Shown here: positions 6,802-15,634 of the stretch, piece after piece
Numbering within the stretch: the stretch's first letter is position 1
How the letters are laid out: each line of letters opens with the position of its first letter
NCBI RefSeq assembly: GCF_021283545.2
Contig: NZ_CP128540.1
Span: forward strand, 3,631,501 to 3,695,500
From: Pseudomonas alloputida
GTDB lineage: Bacteria; Pseudomonadota; Gammaproteobacteria; Pseudomonadales; Pseudomonadaceae
Direction of reading: 5' to 3'
Length of the DNA: 64,000 nt
Made by a program: the position numbers and the translations under genes
Notes under the pieces: model-generated
Told to the model about the DNA's origin: nothing
What the model saw: only the letters and a program-made list of their open reading frames with translations
Database searches by the model: none

Positions 6802-9681
6802 TTACAGTGAGTTTTGAGTTTTGAATTGCGCGAGGGTGAAACCGTGGGTCGCGGCCAGTGCGCGGACCTGCTGCACTTGCTCACGGCTGATATCGCCGTA
6901 GGAGCCGTGCTGGCTCATGCCAGACAAGCCCATCAACACCGACTCGGCCATACACGCATACAGCTGACCTTTCTTCAGATAGGCCCGCACGTTGGGCGCC
7001 AGGCCGTCGTCGAACGGCGTCTGGACGATGCCGCCGTGCATGTAGAGCACGTCTTCGCGTTGGCTCGGCAGGTCTTGATGGACGTTCAGCGGCACGGCGA
7101 TATCGCAAATCACGCTGCGCTCGGCAAAATGTTCGGCACCGAGGAACGGCTGAGGCGCATTGGCAGCGCACAGGACAATACGTGCGCCCTTGATGGCGTC
7201 GAGATCGTTGGTGACCGTGATGAAGGCGTTCGCGCCAAGGCGCTCATCCACCAGACGGGCGATGTGCAAACCGAGGTCGGCTTTTTGGCCATGTGAGTGC
7301 AACAAGCCACGAAAACCATCAAGGGTCAGCAGTCGCTGGGCCAACCGGTCGTGTTCGGCCGTGCCTTTGAGGATCGAACGGGCCGCGTCGGCGTAAATCT
7401 GTTGCGCGGTTTTCTCCAGGCGCCGAACCGAGCCATCACGACCGCTGCCAATCAGAATCAGGTGATCGACGGTGGCGGACAGCACCGAGGCATAGGTCGA
7501 CGCAACGTTACCGGCGGCACCGACAACGGCAGCGGTTTGCTCGCAAAGTGCCAGACCTTGCTGTACACAGCCTTGCTCGATGGCTTCGAGCCCCATGCCG
7601 ATGGTCAGGGCATTGCCGGACGTCAGCGCCATGTCGGCAATCTTCAGCGCCTGACAATTGTTGGTGACGATCGAGGTGTACATCCCGAGGCCGGCGATGC
7701 TGCAGCCATCGGCGCGGGCATCAGTGACACGCCTGCCGACTTCTTCGCGAATGCTGTCCAGGTCACCGCTGCGGATGTACTCGGCCATGGCATCCGAGTC
7801 CATGCACAGCGGGTATAACGTGAACTCCACCGCCATGCCGAGGCGCGACCGAATGATCACCGGGCCGACTGGCACAGCGCGGCGCTCAGGCTTGGTGCGA
7901 TTGATGAACGTGCGTTTTTGTTCCGGGCTCAGGGCTGCCAACGAGGGATCGACGTCACCGAGGATATCGGCATCGATCAGGTGGTTGATGAACGCTACCC
8001 GAGCGACGACTTCGACCTTGGCATCCCTGTTTTCAACGGGCTCGGTCACCCGAAAATCGTCCTGACGGGCTGGCAAGGCGGGCATCGAGTCCGCGCAGAT
8101 ACCCGCAGCCAACGGCAAGGCATCGCCACGGCGCAGCATGTCGCAGACCCGTTGCAGGGCAGCGATCAGCTTGTCGATTTCGCCCAGGGTGATACAGGCT
8201 GGCGGCTCCAGGCGAATCACGTTGGAGTTGCTGCCCGAAGGTGCTACCCGCAACGCTTCGAATTGCAACAGGTAACCGGCGATCAAGTAACCCAAGGCAT
8301 CGTTGTACTGGGCCGACGCCTGTACCAGCGAGCTGCTGACACTCAAGTCGTGCAATTCCAGCCCCACCAGCAAGCCACGCCCGCGCACATCGGCGATCAC
8401 ATCCGGATAGGCCATCTTCAGTTCATTGAGCGAGGCTTTGAGGTAGGCGCCCTTGGTGCGTATGTCTTTGAGCATCGCGTCGTCATCGGCGAACAACCGG
8501 CGCAATGCCGACAGCGCGATATGGCAGGACGGATCGTCCTCGGCGAAGGTCGAGCTGTGGATATAGCTGAACTCGCCTTCGTAGTGGCTGCTGCGGATCA
8601 CCGTCGCGGCGATTTTCATCAAGCCGCCGCCGAGTGCCTTGGACAGGCAGTAGTAGTCGCCTTGCAGGTTGAACTGGCTGCTGGCAAGAAACGTCCCGGC
8701 GCGACCAAAACCCGACTGCACTTCATCGACCACCAGCGGGCATTGTTGCTCGTTACACAGCTTGCGCAGCCCCAGATAGAACTCGGCCGCGAACTCGTTG
8801 ATACCGCCTTCGCCCTGAATCGGTTCCATCAACACGGCGGTAATTGCACTGAACGGCAATTGCAGCACGTGCAGGTGTTCGCCGTCCCATTGCAGGCTCA
8901 ACCAATGGTGCGTGTGCCGGGCCGGCAATTCCTGCAACTGATGGGGCTGCTGTGGGTCGATGAACTCGACGTTCAGCCCAAAACGGGCAAACGGCGCGCG
9001 GTACTGACGGCCATAGGTCAGTTGCACGGTATTGACCAATTTGCCGTGGAAGCTGCCGCGCAGGGCGACGAATACCGGTTCGATGTGCAACTGCGCCAGG
9101 TTGTGTTGGCGAACGGCTTCAACCACCTGACGCAAGGTCACGCTGTTAAGGGTGGCCGGCAGGACACCTGCAGGCAGGTCGAGGTCGGCCACATCCAGTT
9201 CGCGGTAAGCGTGTTCGCTGGCGGTCAGGCTGGCCAGGGTGAAATCGATGTCGTCGAACTGCTTTTGCAGGCTCTTCTGACGACGGAACTCCGCGTACTT
9301 GACGGCGATTTCCACCGCCTCCGCGCCGCTGTTGGAGAAAGTCGAAATATAACGTTCGGTGTTCTTCAGTTCGCGATTGAAGGCGTCGCTGAGCGCTCGC
9401 CCCAATTGCCCGGCCGCACCGCGGATCGACATTTGTGCGTTGAACGGCACGTCGCTGCGCAGCAGCGCACATAGCTGATCGACAAACTGTGGGTCGTTGT
9501 GGCCGAACAGTGCCGCACCGTAACCGCCGAGAAAGTCGGTGACCGTGACCATGTCGCCCTTGGGGTTGCGGTAGAACAACTGGCTACCGAGGGCGCGCTC
9601 AAATTCACACTCCAGGCCCAGTGCCTGCAGCAGGCCGACGAATTTGGGCCGAACGAAATCGCGATAATCCATGACAGTCAT
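6802..9681 (-). CDS. Class III aminotransferase fused to an acyl-ACP/thioester reductase-like domain
   Basis: A 959-residue two-domain protein. Residues 1 to about 515 are a class III PLP aminotransferase: VVDEVQSGFGRAG (Asp319 contacts the PLP ring nitrogen) and CLSKALGGG (Lys348 forms the Schiff base). Residues from about 545 to 959 resemble aldehyde-forming acyl-ACP reductases: a Rossmann glycine-rich turn AVVGAAGNVAS (about 718-728) and a segment VICDIAVPLNV around Cys859. Fusions of this kind, as in PigE (prodigiosin) and TamH (tambjamine), reduce a thioester to an aldehyde and then transaminate it to an amine. The expected reaction here is release of the ACP-bound chain as a terminal amine. 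Domain order and distant similarity are judged by eye; the exact substrate is unknown. Confidence 0.8.
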   Translation of the reverse strand: MTVMDYRDFVRPKFVGLLQALGLECEFERALGSQLFYRNPKGDMVTVTDFLGGYGAALFGHNDPQFVDQLCALLRSDVPFNAQMSIRGAAGQLGRALSDAFNRELKNTERYISTFSNSGAEAVEIAVKYAEFRRQKSLQKQFDDIDFTLASLTASEHAYRELDVADLDLPAGVLPATLNSVTLRQVVEAVRQHNLAQLHIEPVFVALRGSFHGKLVNTVQLTYGRQYRAPFARFGLNVEFIDPQQPHQLQELPARHTHHWLSLQWDGEHLHVLQLPFSAITAVLMEPIQGEGGINEFAAEFYLGLRKLCNEQQCPLVVDEVQSGFGRAGTFLASSQFNLQGDYYCLSKALGGGLMKIAATVIRSSHYEGEFSYIHSSTFAEDDPSCHIALSALRRLFADDDAMLKDIRTKGAYLKASLNELKMAYPDVIADVRGRGLLVGLELHDLSVSSSLVQASAQYNDALGYLIAGYLLQFEALRVAPSGSNSNVIRLEPPACITLGEIDKLIAALQRVCDMLRRGDALPLAAGICADSMPALPARQDDFRVTEPVENRDAKVEVVARVAFINHLIDADILGDVDPSLAALSPEQKRTFINRTKPERRAVPVGPVIIRSRLGMAVEFTLYPLCMDSDAMAEYIRSGDLDSIREEVGRRVTDARADGCSIAGLGMYTSIVTNNCQALKIADMALTSGNALTIGMGLEAIEQGCVQQGLALCEQTAAVVGAAGNVASTYASVLSATVDHLILIGSGRDGSVRRLEKTAQQIYADAARSILKGTAEHDRLAQRLLTLDGFRGLLHSHGQKADLGLHIARLVDERLGANAFITVTNDLDAIKGARIVLCAANAPQPFLGAEHFAERSVICDIAVPLNVHQDLPSQREDVLYMHGGIVQTPFDDGLAPNVRAYLKKGQLYACMAESVLMGLSGMSQHGSYGDISREQVQQVRALAATHGFTLAQFKTQNSL

Positions 9682-9711
9682 ATCCCTTGAAAGTAAAAAA
9701 AGAGGCGGTAG

Positions 9712-10923
9712 TCAGCGGCAGTCCTGAGTGACCTTTGCGCTGTAGTGCACTTGATAGGCGGCGCTGAATCCGTTGTCGTCGCGGTTCAGCACCAGGCAAT
9801 GCGCAAGGCTCGCGGCGTGGGGCGCGCCCTGAATGAACGGCAGGTTCGCCACTGGCTGCTGCAAACCGGCAATCGGCGGCACGCTTTGGGCCTGCAATGC
9901 GCAACGCGCAAGCATCAGATCCACCAGGCTCGGCGCCGCGCTGAGAATGCCGTTGATCGCCAACCCGCTGGTGATGTGCGAGGCGCGCGCAAGGGCCAGC
10001 GTCTGGCACAACACGCGGTCTTTGTGCGCATCGCCGGTGCCGCTGCACACCAACACATCGGTTGGGCTGTCGGGCAGGCTCAAGCGACCGAGGGAGGCAT
10101 GGGCCGTCATGTCGGCGAGGCACGCCTGAGGACCGGCCGACAGGTCTTCGCGCCGGCGCAGCACCAACGCTGCCGCGCCCTCCCCGGCAATGCCGCCGGT
10201 GCCCCGAAGGTCGAACGGCAGCAGCGTGTTCGAGCCGTTGGCGCTGATGACACCCGCCTGGACCAACCCGGACAGCGCCAGGGCATCCAGCTCGCTGCCC
10301 GCGCCGACAACGATTGCCGCGTCAATTCGGCCAGCCTGCAAAGCGGCCGTAGCCTCACGCAAGGCTGCCAGGTTGCCGGCGACACCTTGCATATAGGCGT
10401 TGCACTCGCCCACCAGTTTCAGCGCCAGGCTGGTGACACCCAGCAAGCAGTTGCTCAAGCCTTTGAGCACCAGAAAAGGGTCCTGGGCACGGTCTTGCAG
10501 GATCCGTTTGGCGAACGCCGCCATGTCGGCGACGCCGTCCTGCCGACAGCCGTGCAACAACTCGGCATAGGATTCCAGAGACGGATGGGTGTAGCCGCCT
10601 TGACAGCAATACAAACCGAAACGGACATCCGGCTGCTCATCGGCCAGGCCGGCTTCTTCCAACGCCTGACGTACCGCGCTGACACCCCAGATCACTGCCG
10701 GCGTGCAGTAACGCTGAAGGTTTTGCGCAAGGTCTTGTCGGCTGCGTTGGTGGTCCTGATCCTGAATTTGCCCGAACGCCACCACGCGTTCGCTGCTGAA
10801 CCGTCGGGCGTTCAGCGCCGTAATTGCACTTCGCCCTTCGGTTGCGGCCGCCCAGAAAGACTCGACACCCCAGCCGCTGGGCAACACGCAACCCGCACCG
10901 GCAATCGCGACCGCCTGTTTCAT
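9712..10923 (-). CDS. Chain-length-factor-like ketosynthase homologue (second copy)
   Basis: A 403-residue thiolase-fold protein of the ketosynthase family that lacks the catalytic triad. Where an active ketosynthase has ACAGAS, this protein reads QGVAGN, with Val181 aligned to the nucleophile cysteine. The HGTST motif is replaced by CSGTGDAHKD, and the second histidine segment reads SGLAINGILSAAP. Structural motifs such as GIAGEGAAALVL remain. This pattern matches the chain-length-factor partner of type II polyketide synthases, which dimerises with an active ketosynthase. It overlaps the preceding ketosynthase gene by 4 bp (ATGA), as KS/CLF pairs usually do. The start at 10923 (MKQAVAIAGAG) was chosen for that overlap and for correct N-terminal alignment. 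Confidence 0.8.
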   Translation of the reverse strand: MKQAVAIAGAGCVLPSGWGVESFWAAATEGRSAITALNARRFSSERVVAFGQIQDQDHQRSRQDLAQNLQRYCTPAVIWGVSAVRQALEEAGLADEQPDVRFGLYCCQGGYTHPSLESYAELLHGCRQDGVADMAAFAKRILQDRAQDPFLVLKGLSNCLLGVTSLALKLVGECNAYMQGVAGNLAALREATAALQAGRIDAAIVVGAGSELDALALSGLVQAGVISANGSNTLLPFDLRGTGGIAGEGAAALVLRRREDLSAGPQACLADMTAHASLGRLSLPDSPTDVLVCSGTGDAHKDRVLCQTLALARASHITSGLAINGILSAAPSLVDLMLARCALQAQSVPPIAGLQQPVANLPFIQGAPHAASLAHCLVLNRDDNGFSAAYQVHYSAKVTQDCR

Positions 10924-12218
10924 CGCGGCGCCTCCCGGTACTTGCCAAGCGCCAGTGAAGTGTTGAGGCCGCCGAAACCGAAGGAGTTGCTCAGGGCAAC
11001 GTCGACCTTGCGCTTGACCGCTTGGTGGGCGCAGTAGTCGAGGTCGCATTGTTCGTCGGCATCCTGCAAGTTCAGGGTCGGCGTGACCCGATCATCCCGG
11101 CAGGCCAGGGCCGTGAGCATGAACTCCGGTGCTCCGGCGGCCGCAATCAGGTGGCCGAACTGGGATTTGTTGGCCGTCACCAGCAACCGCCGATAATGTT
11201 CGCGCTCGGCGAACAGGGTCTTGATCGCCAGGGTTTCGGCGGCATCGTTGAGGGGTGTCGACGTACCGTGGGCATTGATCAGATCGACCTGTTGCGGCGC
11301 CAGCCCGGCATCCGTCAGGGCCGCCTGCATCGCCAGCACCGCGCCCCGGCCCTGCGGGTCGGGTGCGGTGATTTTGTAGGCATCCAGGCTGCTGCCGAAA
11401 CCCAGCACTTCGGCGTACGGCGTTGCCCCTCGGGCGAGCGCCCGTTCGAGGGTTTCGAGCACGACAAAACCACCGCCCTCACCCGCAATCAAGCCACTGC
11501 GATGGCGATCGAACGGCCGACACAGTTCGGTGCCCCAACGCTGTTCGCTGCTGGCGGCGCCGAGCAGATACAGCGCGGTCATGGTGTCCAGGCTAAGCAC
11601 CGAATCGGCGCCCCCGGCAATGGCCAGCTCGACCTCGCCGCGACGGATCATCTGGAATGCATTGCCGATGGCCTGGGACGCTCCCGCGCAGGCGCTGCTG
11701 ACATTGATCACCGGGCCTTCACTGCCGATGCCATCGGCAATCACCCGCGCAAGGCGGTCGTTGCTCTGACGCAGTGAACTGTCAGGATCGACCTGCGCCT
11801 GTCGCGCCATCAATTGAGCCCAGGACGGCGCCTGCGCCGGGTTATCCGCCAGGCTGAGCAGCATGTCCTGCAAACGATGAGCAGGTGCGCCGGACGCTGA
11901 CAATACCGCCGCGCCACGCAACTGTTCGGGGCTCAGACCACTATCGGCAATGGCTTGGGTGGCCGCGATCCAGCCAAAGCGGGTGCGTTTTTCCAGCGAC
12001 AATCCCCAGGCCGGATGGTCTTTCAAGTGTGCCGGCATCAAGCCCATATCCACGGGCGCTGCGTAACGCACGGGGAACGCACCCGCCTCGACGCCTTCCG
12101 GTTGCCATGGCCGAATGCAATGCTCGCCGGCCAACATTCTTTGCCACATGGACTGCCACTCGAAACCGAAGCCGGTGACGGCGCCCATGCCCGTGATCAC
12201 GATCCGTGTGGGGCTCAT
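10920..12218 (-). CDS. Beta-ketoacyl synthase, catalytically complete (KS2)
   Basis: A 432-residue FabF/type II PKS-like ketosynthase with a full Cys-His-His set: Cys177 in NVSSACAGAS, His317 in NAHGTSTPLND, and His356 in KSQFGHLIAAAG. The glycine-rich C-terminus (NSFGFGGLNTSL) is standard. It catalyses decarboxylative condensation of malonyl-ACP with an acyl chain. The start at 12218 (MSPTRIVITGMG) aligns with the family N-terminus and overlaps the upstream gene by 4 bp. It is directly followed by a chain-length-factor-like gene, so the two probably form a heterodimer. Confidence 0.9.
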   Translation of the reverse strand: MSPTRIVITGMGAVTGFGFEWQSMWQRMLAGEHCIRPWQPEGVEAGAFPVRYAAPVDMGLMPAHLKDHPAWGLSLEKRTRFGWIAATQAIADSGLSPEQLRGAAVLSASGAPAHRLQDMLLSLADNPAQAPSWAQLMARQAQVDPDSSLRQSNDRLARVIADGIGSEGPVINVSSACAGASQAIGNAFQMIRRGEVELAIAGGADSVLSLDTMTALYLLGAASSEQRWGTELCRPFDRHRSGLIAGEGGGFVVLETLERALARGATPYAEVLGFGSSLDAYKITAPDPQGRGAVLAMQAALTDAGLAPQQVDLINAHGTSTPLNDAAETLAIKTLFAEREHYRRLLVTANKSQFGHLIAAAGAPEFMLTALACRDDRVTPTLNLQDADEQCDLDYCAHQAVKRKVDVALSNSFGFGGLNTSLALGKYREAPR

Positions 12219-13297
12219 GGGTAACTCTCCATTGTCTCTGTGTCCGACGACGTTCTGGCCAGCAGTACCGCGCCCCAATGCCCGCCTCGGCTATGTTCGA
12301 GCAACAGCGTGTAACGGCTGCAATCCAGTGCCCAGGTCACAGCGATTTCGCTGAGCAAGGCGCTGGCGCCCAAGTCACCTAGCAACGCCTTGGAGTGTTC
12401 GAGGGTGTGCCCCGATAGACTAAACAACGCGGCAATCTGCGGATCCTGTGCATCGGCGACGACTTGCCCGATATCGTTGAGGCACAGTTTTTCGTTGCTC
12501 AAAGCGCGCTCAATGACGTCGCGACCAACCGCCAGTCCACGCTCGGGTTGCGCGCTGTAACCACGGGCAAACCCGGCAATACGCAACGCAGATCGAGCAC
12601 CGCTGCCCGGGTTGGTCGTCAGCAACAGTGCCGCAGCACCTTCGCCGAAAACCCACGGGCCGGGGTTCACAGGTGGGTGAGTAGCGTCACGCAGGTACAA
12701 CGCCGGGGTGATGTTCGGACTGCTACTGACGACGACGGCAGCATCGGCACGGCCTTCGCTCAGATGGGCAGCGGCCTCCATCAAAGCATCCAGCCCCGCA
12801 TTGCCCTGGGAGCAAAAACCACCCATGGGCCCCTTGCAACGCAAGGCCTCAGCCGCGTGGGCCATGACGCTGCTGTTGAGCATCATCAGCGCATGCAGCG
12901 GCGGTGTGTGGGCAAAGAATTGCGCCAACAGATCTGCCGGTTGTGCGCCGATGGCCTGCACTGCATCCCAGCACGAACTGGGGCCATCCACTTCCGGAAT
13001 GGCAGCGGTCAATGCGATCCGCTCGTCGGGCAGCTCCAGCCCACGCAAGGTCTCGGCGAGACGGCCGGCGCAATACAGCAGGCGCGCGCCCTGAGGCTCG
13101 AGGCTGCGGGACAGTCTGCGGTCGTACACACCCGCCGGCAAGGCGGGCGCTGCGACACAATGGGCCAGACGTGCCGGGTCGAAATCCAGCGGTTGCGCGG
13201 CCTGAGGTTGACTGTCACGAGGCGCACATTCAGTACCGGCAGCGTTGAGTACCGACGCCGCAGTGATATAAACAGCAGTTGAATTGGATCTGGTCAT
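12215..13297 (-). CDS. Chain-length-factor-like ketosynthase homologue (first copy)
   Basis: A 360-residue, shorter ketosynthase-fold protein without catalytic residues. The nucleophile region reads CSQGNAGLD, with Gly165 (beside Gln164) in place of Cys; HGTST is replaced by VADAQDPQ, and the second His region by LGDLGASALLSE. It retains FGEGAAALLL. The loss of all three catalytic groups while the frame stays intact suggests a structural partner, not decay. It lies 1 bp after the frameshifted KS1 and overlaps KS2 by 4 bp. Its N-terminal third is poorly conserved, so substrate-pocket shape could differ from classical CLFs. Confidence 0.75.
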   Translation of the reverse strand: MTRSNSTAVYITAASVLNAAGTECAPRDSQPQAAQPLDFDPARLAHCVAAPALPAGVYDRRLSRSLEPQGARLLYCAGRLAETLRGLELPDERIALTAAIPEVDGPSSCWDAVQAIGAQPADLLAQFFAHTPPLHALMMLNSSVMAHAAEALRCKGPMGGFCSQGNAGLDALMEAAAHLSEGRADAAVVVSSSPNITPALYLRDATHPPVNPGPWVFGEGAAALLLTTNPGSGARSALRIAGFARGYSAQPERGLAVGRDVIERALSNEKLCLNDIGQVVADAQDPQIAALFSLSGHTLEHSKALLGDLGASALLSEIAVTWALDCSRYTLLLEHSRGGHWGAVLLARTSSDTETMESYP

Positions 13298-13298
13298 G

Positions 13299-14572
13299 TC
13301 ATGCCCTGCCCAGCACCAACGAACTGTTCACGCCACCAAACCCGAAGGAGTTGGAGAGCACGACATTGATCGGTTGCTGCAACGGTTCGCAAAGGAATTT
13401 CAACGCCGGAAATTCGGATTTTTCCGGCTGAAAATTGAGGGTCGGCAAGGCCACGCCCAACTGAATGCTCATCAACGACAGCACCGCCTCAATGGCACCA
13501 CTGCCGGCCAACGAATGCCCTACGGCAGATTTGTTGGCGGTGAACGTCATCTGCTCCAGGGTTTCGCCGAAACCTGCGCCAGGCCCAGGGCCTCGCAACG
13601 GTCATTGGCCTGTGTCGACGTACCGTGAACATTCACATGGTCCACAGCCGCACTGGTCAGTTCGGCATCGGCCAGGGCCGCCGTCATGCAGGCGGCATAC
13701 TTGCTGCCGTCGCGGCTGCTGGAGGTGATTTTCTCTGCCTCGCACAGATTCGCGTAACCCAGCACCCGGCCCAGCGAACAGGCCTGACGACGCTCGGCAT
13801 GCTCGCGGGATTCCAGCACCAACAGCGCCGCCCCTTCACTCAGCACAAAGCCGCAGCGGTCCGGCATGAATGGCCGGCTCTGTTCTTGCGGGGAAAAGTC
13901 CACGCGCTGGCAGAGTGCGCCCAGCCCATCAAAGCTGTAGTAGGACAATTCATGGGCCATCAACTCCACCGCGCCACACAACGCCAGGTCGATCTCGCCA
14001 CGGGCGATCGCTCGATAGGCGCTGCCGATGGCCATGGTGCCGGCGGCACAGGCATCGGAATGTGTGGAAATATGGTCACGTACACCCAGCCATTCGGCGA
14101 GATGGCGGGTTTGCTGATCAACCCGCCGGGCAAACGCCCCACCGCTGAGGGTGTGGTTATCCAGGAACTGGTCGAGATCGACCCGCCCCTGATCGTCCAT
14201 GTAACGGCTGGCGTCCCGCAAATCACCGCTCACGCAATATTTGTTGGCCCCGACGAAAATACCGCTGGCGACTCGGGCAAAAGCGCCGTCGGCCAACCCG
14301 GCATGGGCCAGCGCCTGACGGGCCACGTAATGCGCCAGCCATTCCTGGCGGGAGGTGGTCTGCAGGTCGCCCGGAAAGGCCGCCGCGATGACCTGCCATT
14401 GTTGCTCATCGATAAATCCGGCCGCCGGGTTCGCAAACCCCAGTTCGACAAACGCCGGGTGCTGGCCAATGCAGGAACGGTTTTCGCTGATCGTGGTGAA
14501 CAGCGAGGCCGCATCCAGTGCCGTGGGAGCCACCAGTCCATAGCCGGTGACCAGAACCTCTCGGGCCTGCAT
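13299..14572 (-). pseudogene. Beta-ketoacyl synthase KS1, interrupted by a single-base frameshift
   Basis: Two overlapping frames together make one ketosynthase. The first (start 14572, MQAREVLVTGYG) contains Cys175 in SDACAAGT and His316 in NVHGTSTQAND, then runs off-frame to a stop after about 340 residues. The second resumes with FGETLEQMTFTANKSAVGHSLAG, giving the second His (about 353), and ends NSFGFGGVNSSLVLG. The junction lies at the AAA run at 13570-13572 (TTT in the coding strand). Adding one T restores a 424-residue protein with all catalytic residues, and the interval of 1274 bp becomes a multiple of three. Everything else in the gene looks intact, so this is a recent mutation, a sequencing error, or less likely a programmed shift. 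Confidence 0.85.
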
Positions 14573-14583
14573 CAAGGCACCCC

Positions 14584-15153
14584 CTACGCCGAAGCCTTCA
14601 ACTGGGCGGCCGCGTACTGCTCAACCAACAGACGCGAGATCGAGTCACCGTCCAGAGGGGTCAGGCGAGCACTGCAACCGCCACACACCACTTGCTGGCG
14701 TTCATTGAGTTGGGCATGAACCGCGCCACACTCAGGGCAGGTCTCGGGGAGGTAGTTGAAAACGTTATGGCATTGCTGCGCCCAGTTACGCACGGTGGTG
14801 GCCGAGAAGACATCGCCCGGCTGCATGCCCACGTGCAACTGGCCCGGCGCATAAGCGCTGAGGCTCTGCTCCAGCAAGGCCACGCCGTCCTGCGTGATTC
14901 GGCCATTTTCGACAAACCGGGTGGCGTCGCCGAACACCGCTACCGCGTGATCCAGCACGCTGGTTTTCGGCAAGGTGCAACCGTACTGACGGCCCAGCTG
15001 GAAGCTCAGGTCGACGATGTCCAGCGAGTCGGCGCTGAGGTCGTCAACAATACTGCTGTGCTCTGTCACGTCGCCCCTATCCAGCACCAGCAACTGCGCA
15101 AGAATATCCTGTGTACTGCTGATGACGCTGTCCAATTCCAACGGATTATTCAT
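14584..15153 (-). CDS. Acyl carrier protein with C-terminal zinc ribbon
   Basis: A 189-residue protein. Residues 1-80 form an ACP: LSADSLDIVDLSFQLG holds the DSL serine that receives phosphopantetheine. About 55 residues of linker follow. Residues 136-166 form a four-cysteine ribbon (CPEC, 16 residues, CGGC) that probably binds zinc. Normal ACPs have about 80 residues, so the second half is unusual. It is the first gene of the operon, 11 bp before KS1, which marks it as the dedicated carrier. The ribbon may dock a partner enzyme (inference). Confidence 0.85.
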   Translation of the reverse strand: MNNPLELDSVISSTQDILAQLLVLDRGDVTEHSSIVDDLSADSLDIVDLSFQLGRQYGCTLPKTSVLDHAVAVFGDATRFVENGRITQDGVALLEQSLSAYAPGQLHVGMQPGDVFSATTVRNWAQQCHNVFNYLPETCPECGAVHAQLNERQQVVCGGCSARLTPLDGDSISRLLVEQYAAAQLKASA

Positions 15154-15242
15154 TGAGTGTTTCCCTACAAAAGCCGCATTGAATGAATAAAGTCATCGGG
15201 CCAAAAAAAGCTGTTTTGAGGCCAGATCTATCGGGGGCCGGG

Positions 15243-15274
15243 AGTCTAAAGTCTCCCCCTAAGGGGAGAGTCAA
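15243..15274 (-). promoter_or_regulatory. MerR-type promoter/operator of the biosynthetic operon
   Basis: Reading the minus strand, a -35 TTGACT (15269-15274) and a -10 TAGACT (15243-15248) are 20 bp apart. The spacer carries the dyad CTCCCCTTAGGGGGAG, nearly perfect. An overlong 19-20 bp spacer with a central inverted repeat is the hallmark of promoters untwisted by MerR-family activators. It lies about 90 bp upstream of the ACP start. The MerR gene at 25-408 is the obvious local candidate. Confidence 0.7.
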
Positions 15275-15402
15275 CGTGCCATCAGTGCTTTTTGTGAGAA
15301 ATCCCAGCGCGCCCTGAAACCTTTGATTCATGCAGCTCAATGGGGCTTGGAGAGGGGTCGTAAAATGACAAAATCGATTGCTTGAAACAGCACGATAGTT
15401 CC

Positions 15403-15602
15403 AGAAGCGGGATATCACCGTACCCGCAAGCACCAGAGGCACCCTGCGCAGCGGAACGGTTTTCTTCGGGTCGTGAATCTCGTCGATCAGTAGGTTATTG
15501 CCGAGTTCACCGGCTTGCCGATCAGGTGATAAACCAGCCCCGACGCAAAGCCGGCCATAGGCAACAGCCAGATGACCCAGCGGTGGGTGGTTGTTTGATA
15601 CT
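15403..15602 (-). pseudogene. Remnant of a ClC-type chloride channel gene
   Basis: On the minus strand one frame reads HRWVIWLLPMAGFASGLVYH then LIGKPV, and after a one-base shift near 15508 another reads GNNLLIDEIHDPKKTVPLR and PLVLAGTVISRF. Together these match a short stretch of ClC-family channel/antiporter proteins (the GNNLL...DPKKTVPLR region). Both ends are missing: the glycine-rich filter region that should follow GTVIS is absent. An open frame of 98 codons running from here to 15146 is just the out-of-family tail of this remnant. Confidence 0.65.
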
Positions 15603-15634
15603 TGGGTAGAGGCGCACTTCGCTGCCCGTCTGCC

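Noticed and set aside
15146..15442. A 98-codon minus-strand frame beginning MPLVLAGTVISRF, upstream of the ACP gene.
   Set aside because: Its first residues are the end of the ClC-channel remnant and the rest covers the operon promoter; it is not a real gene.
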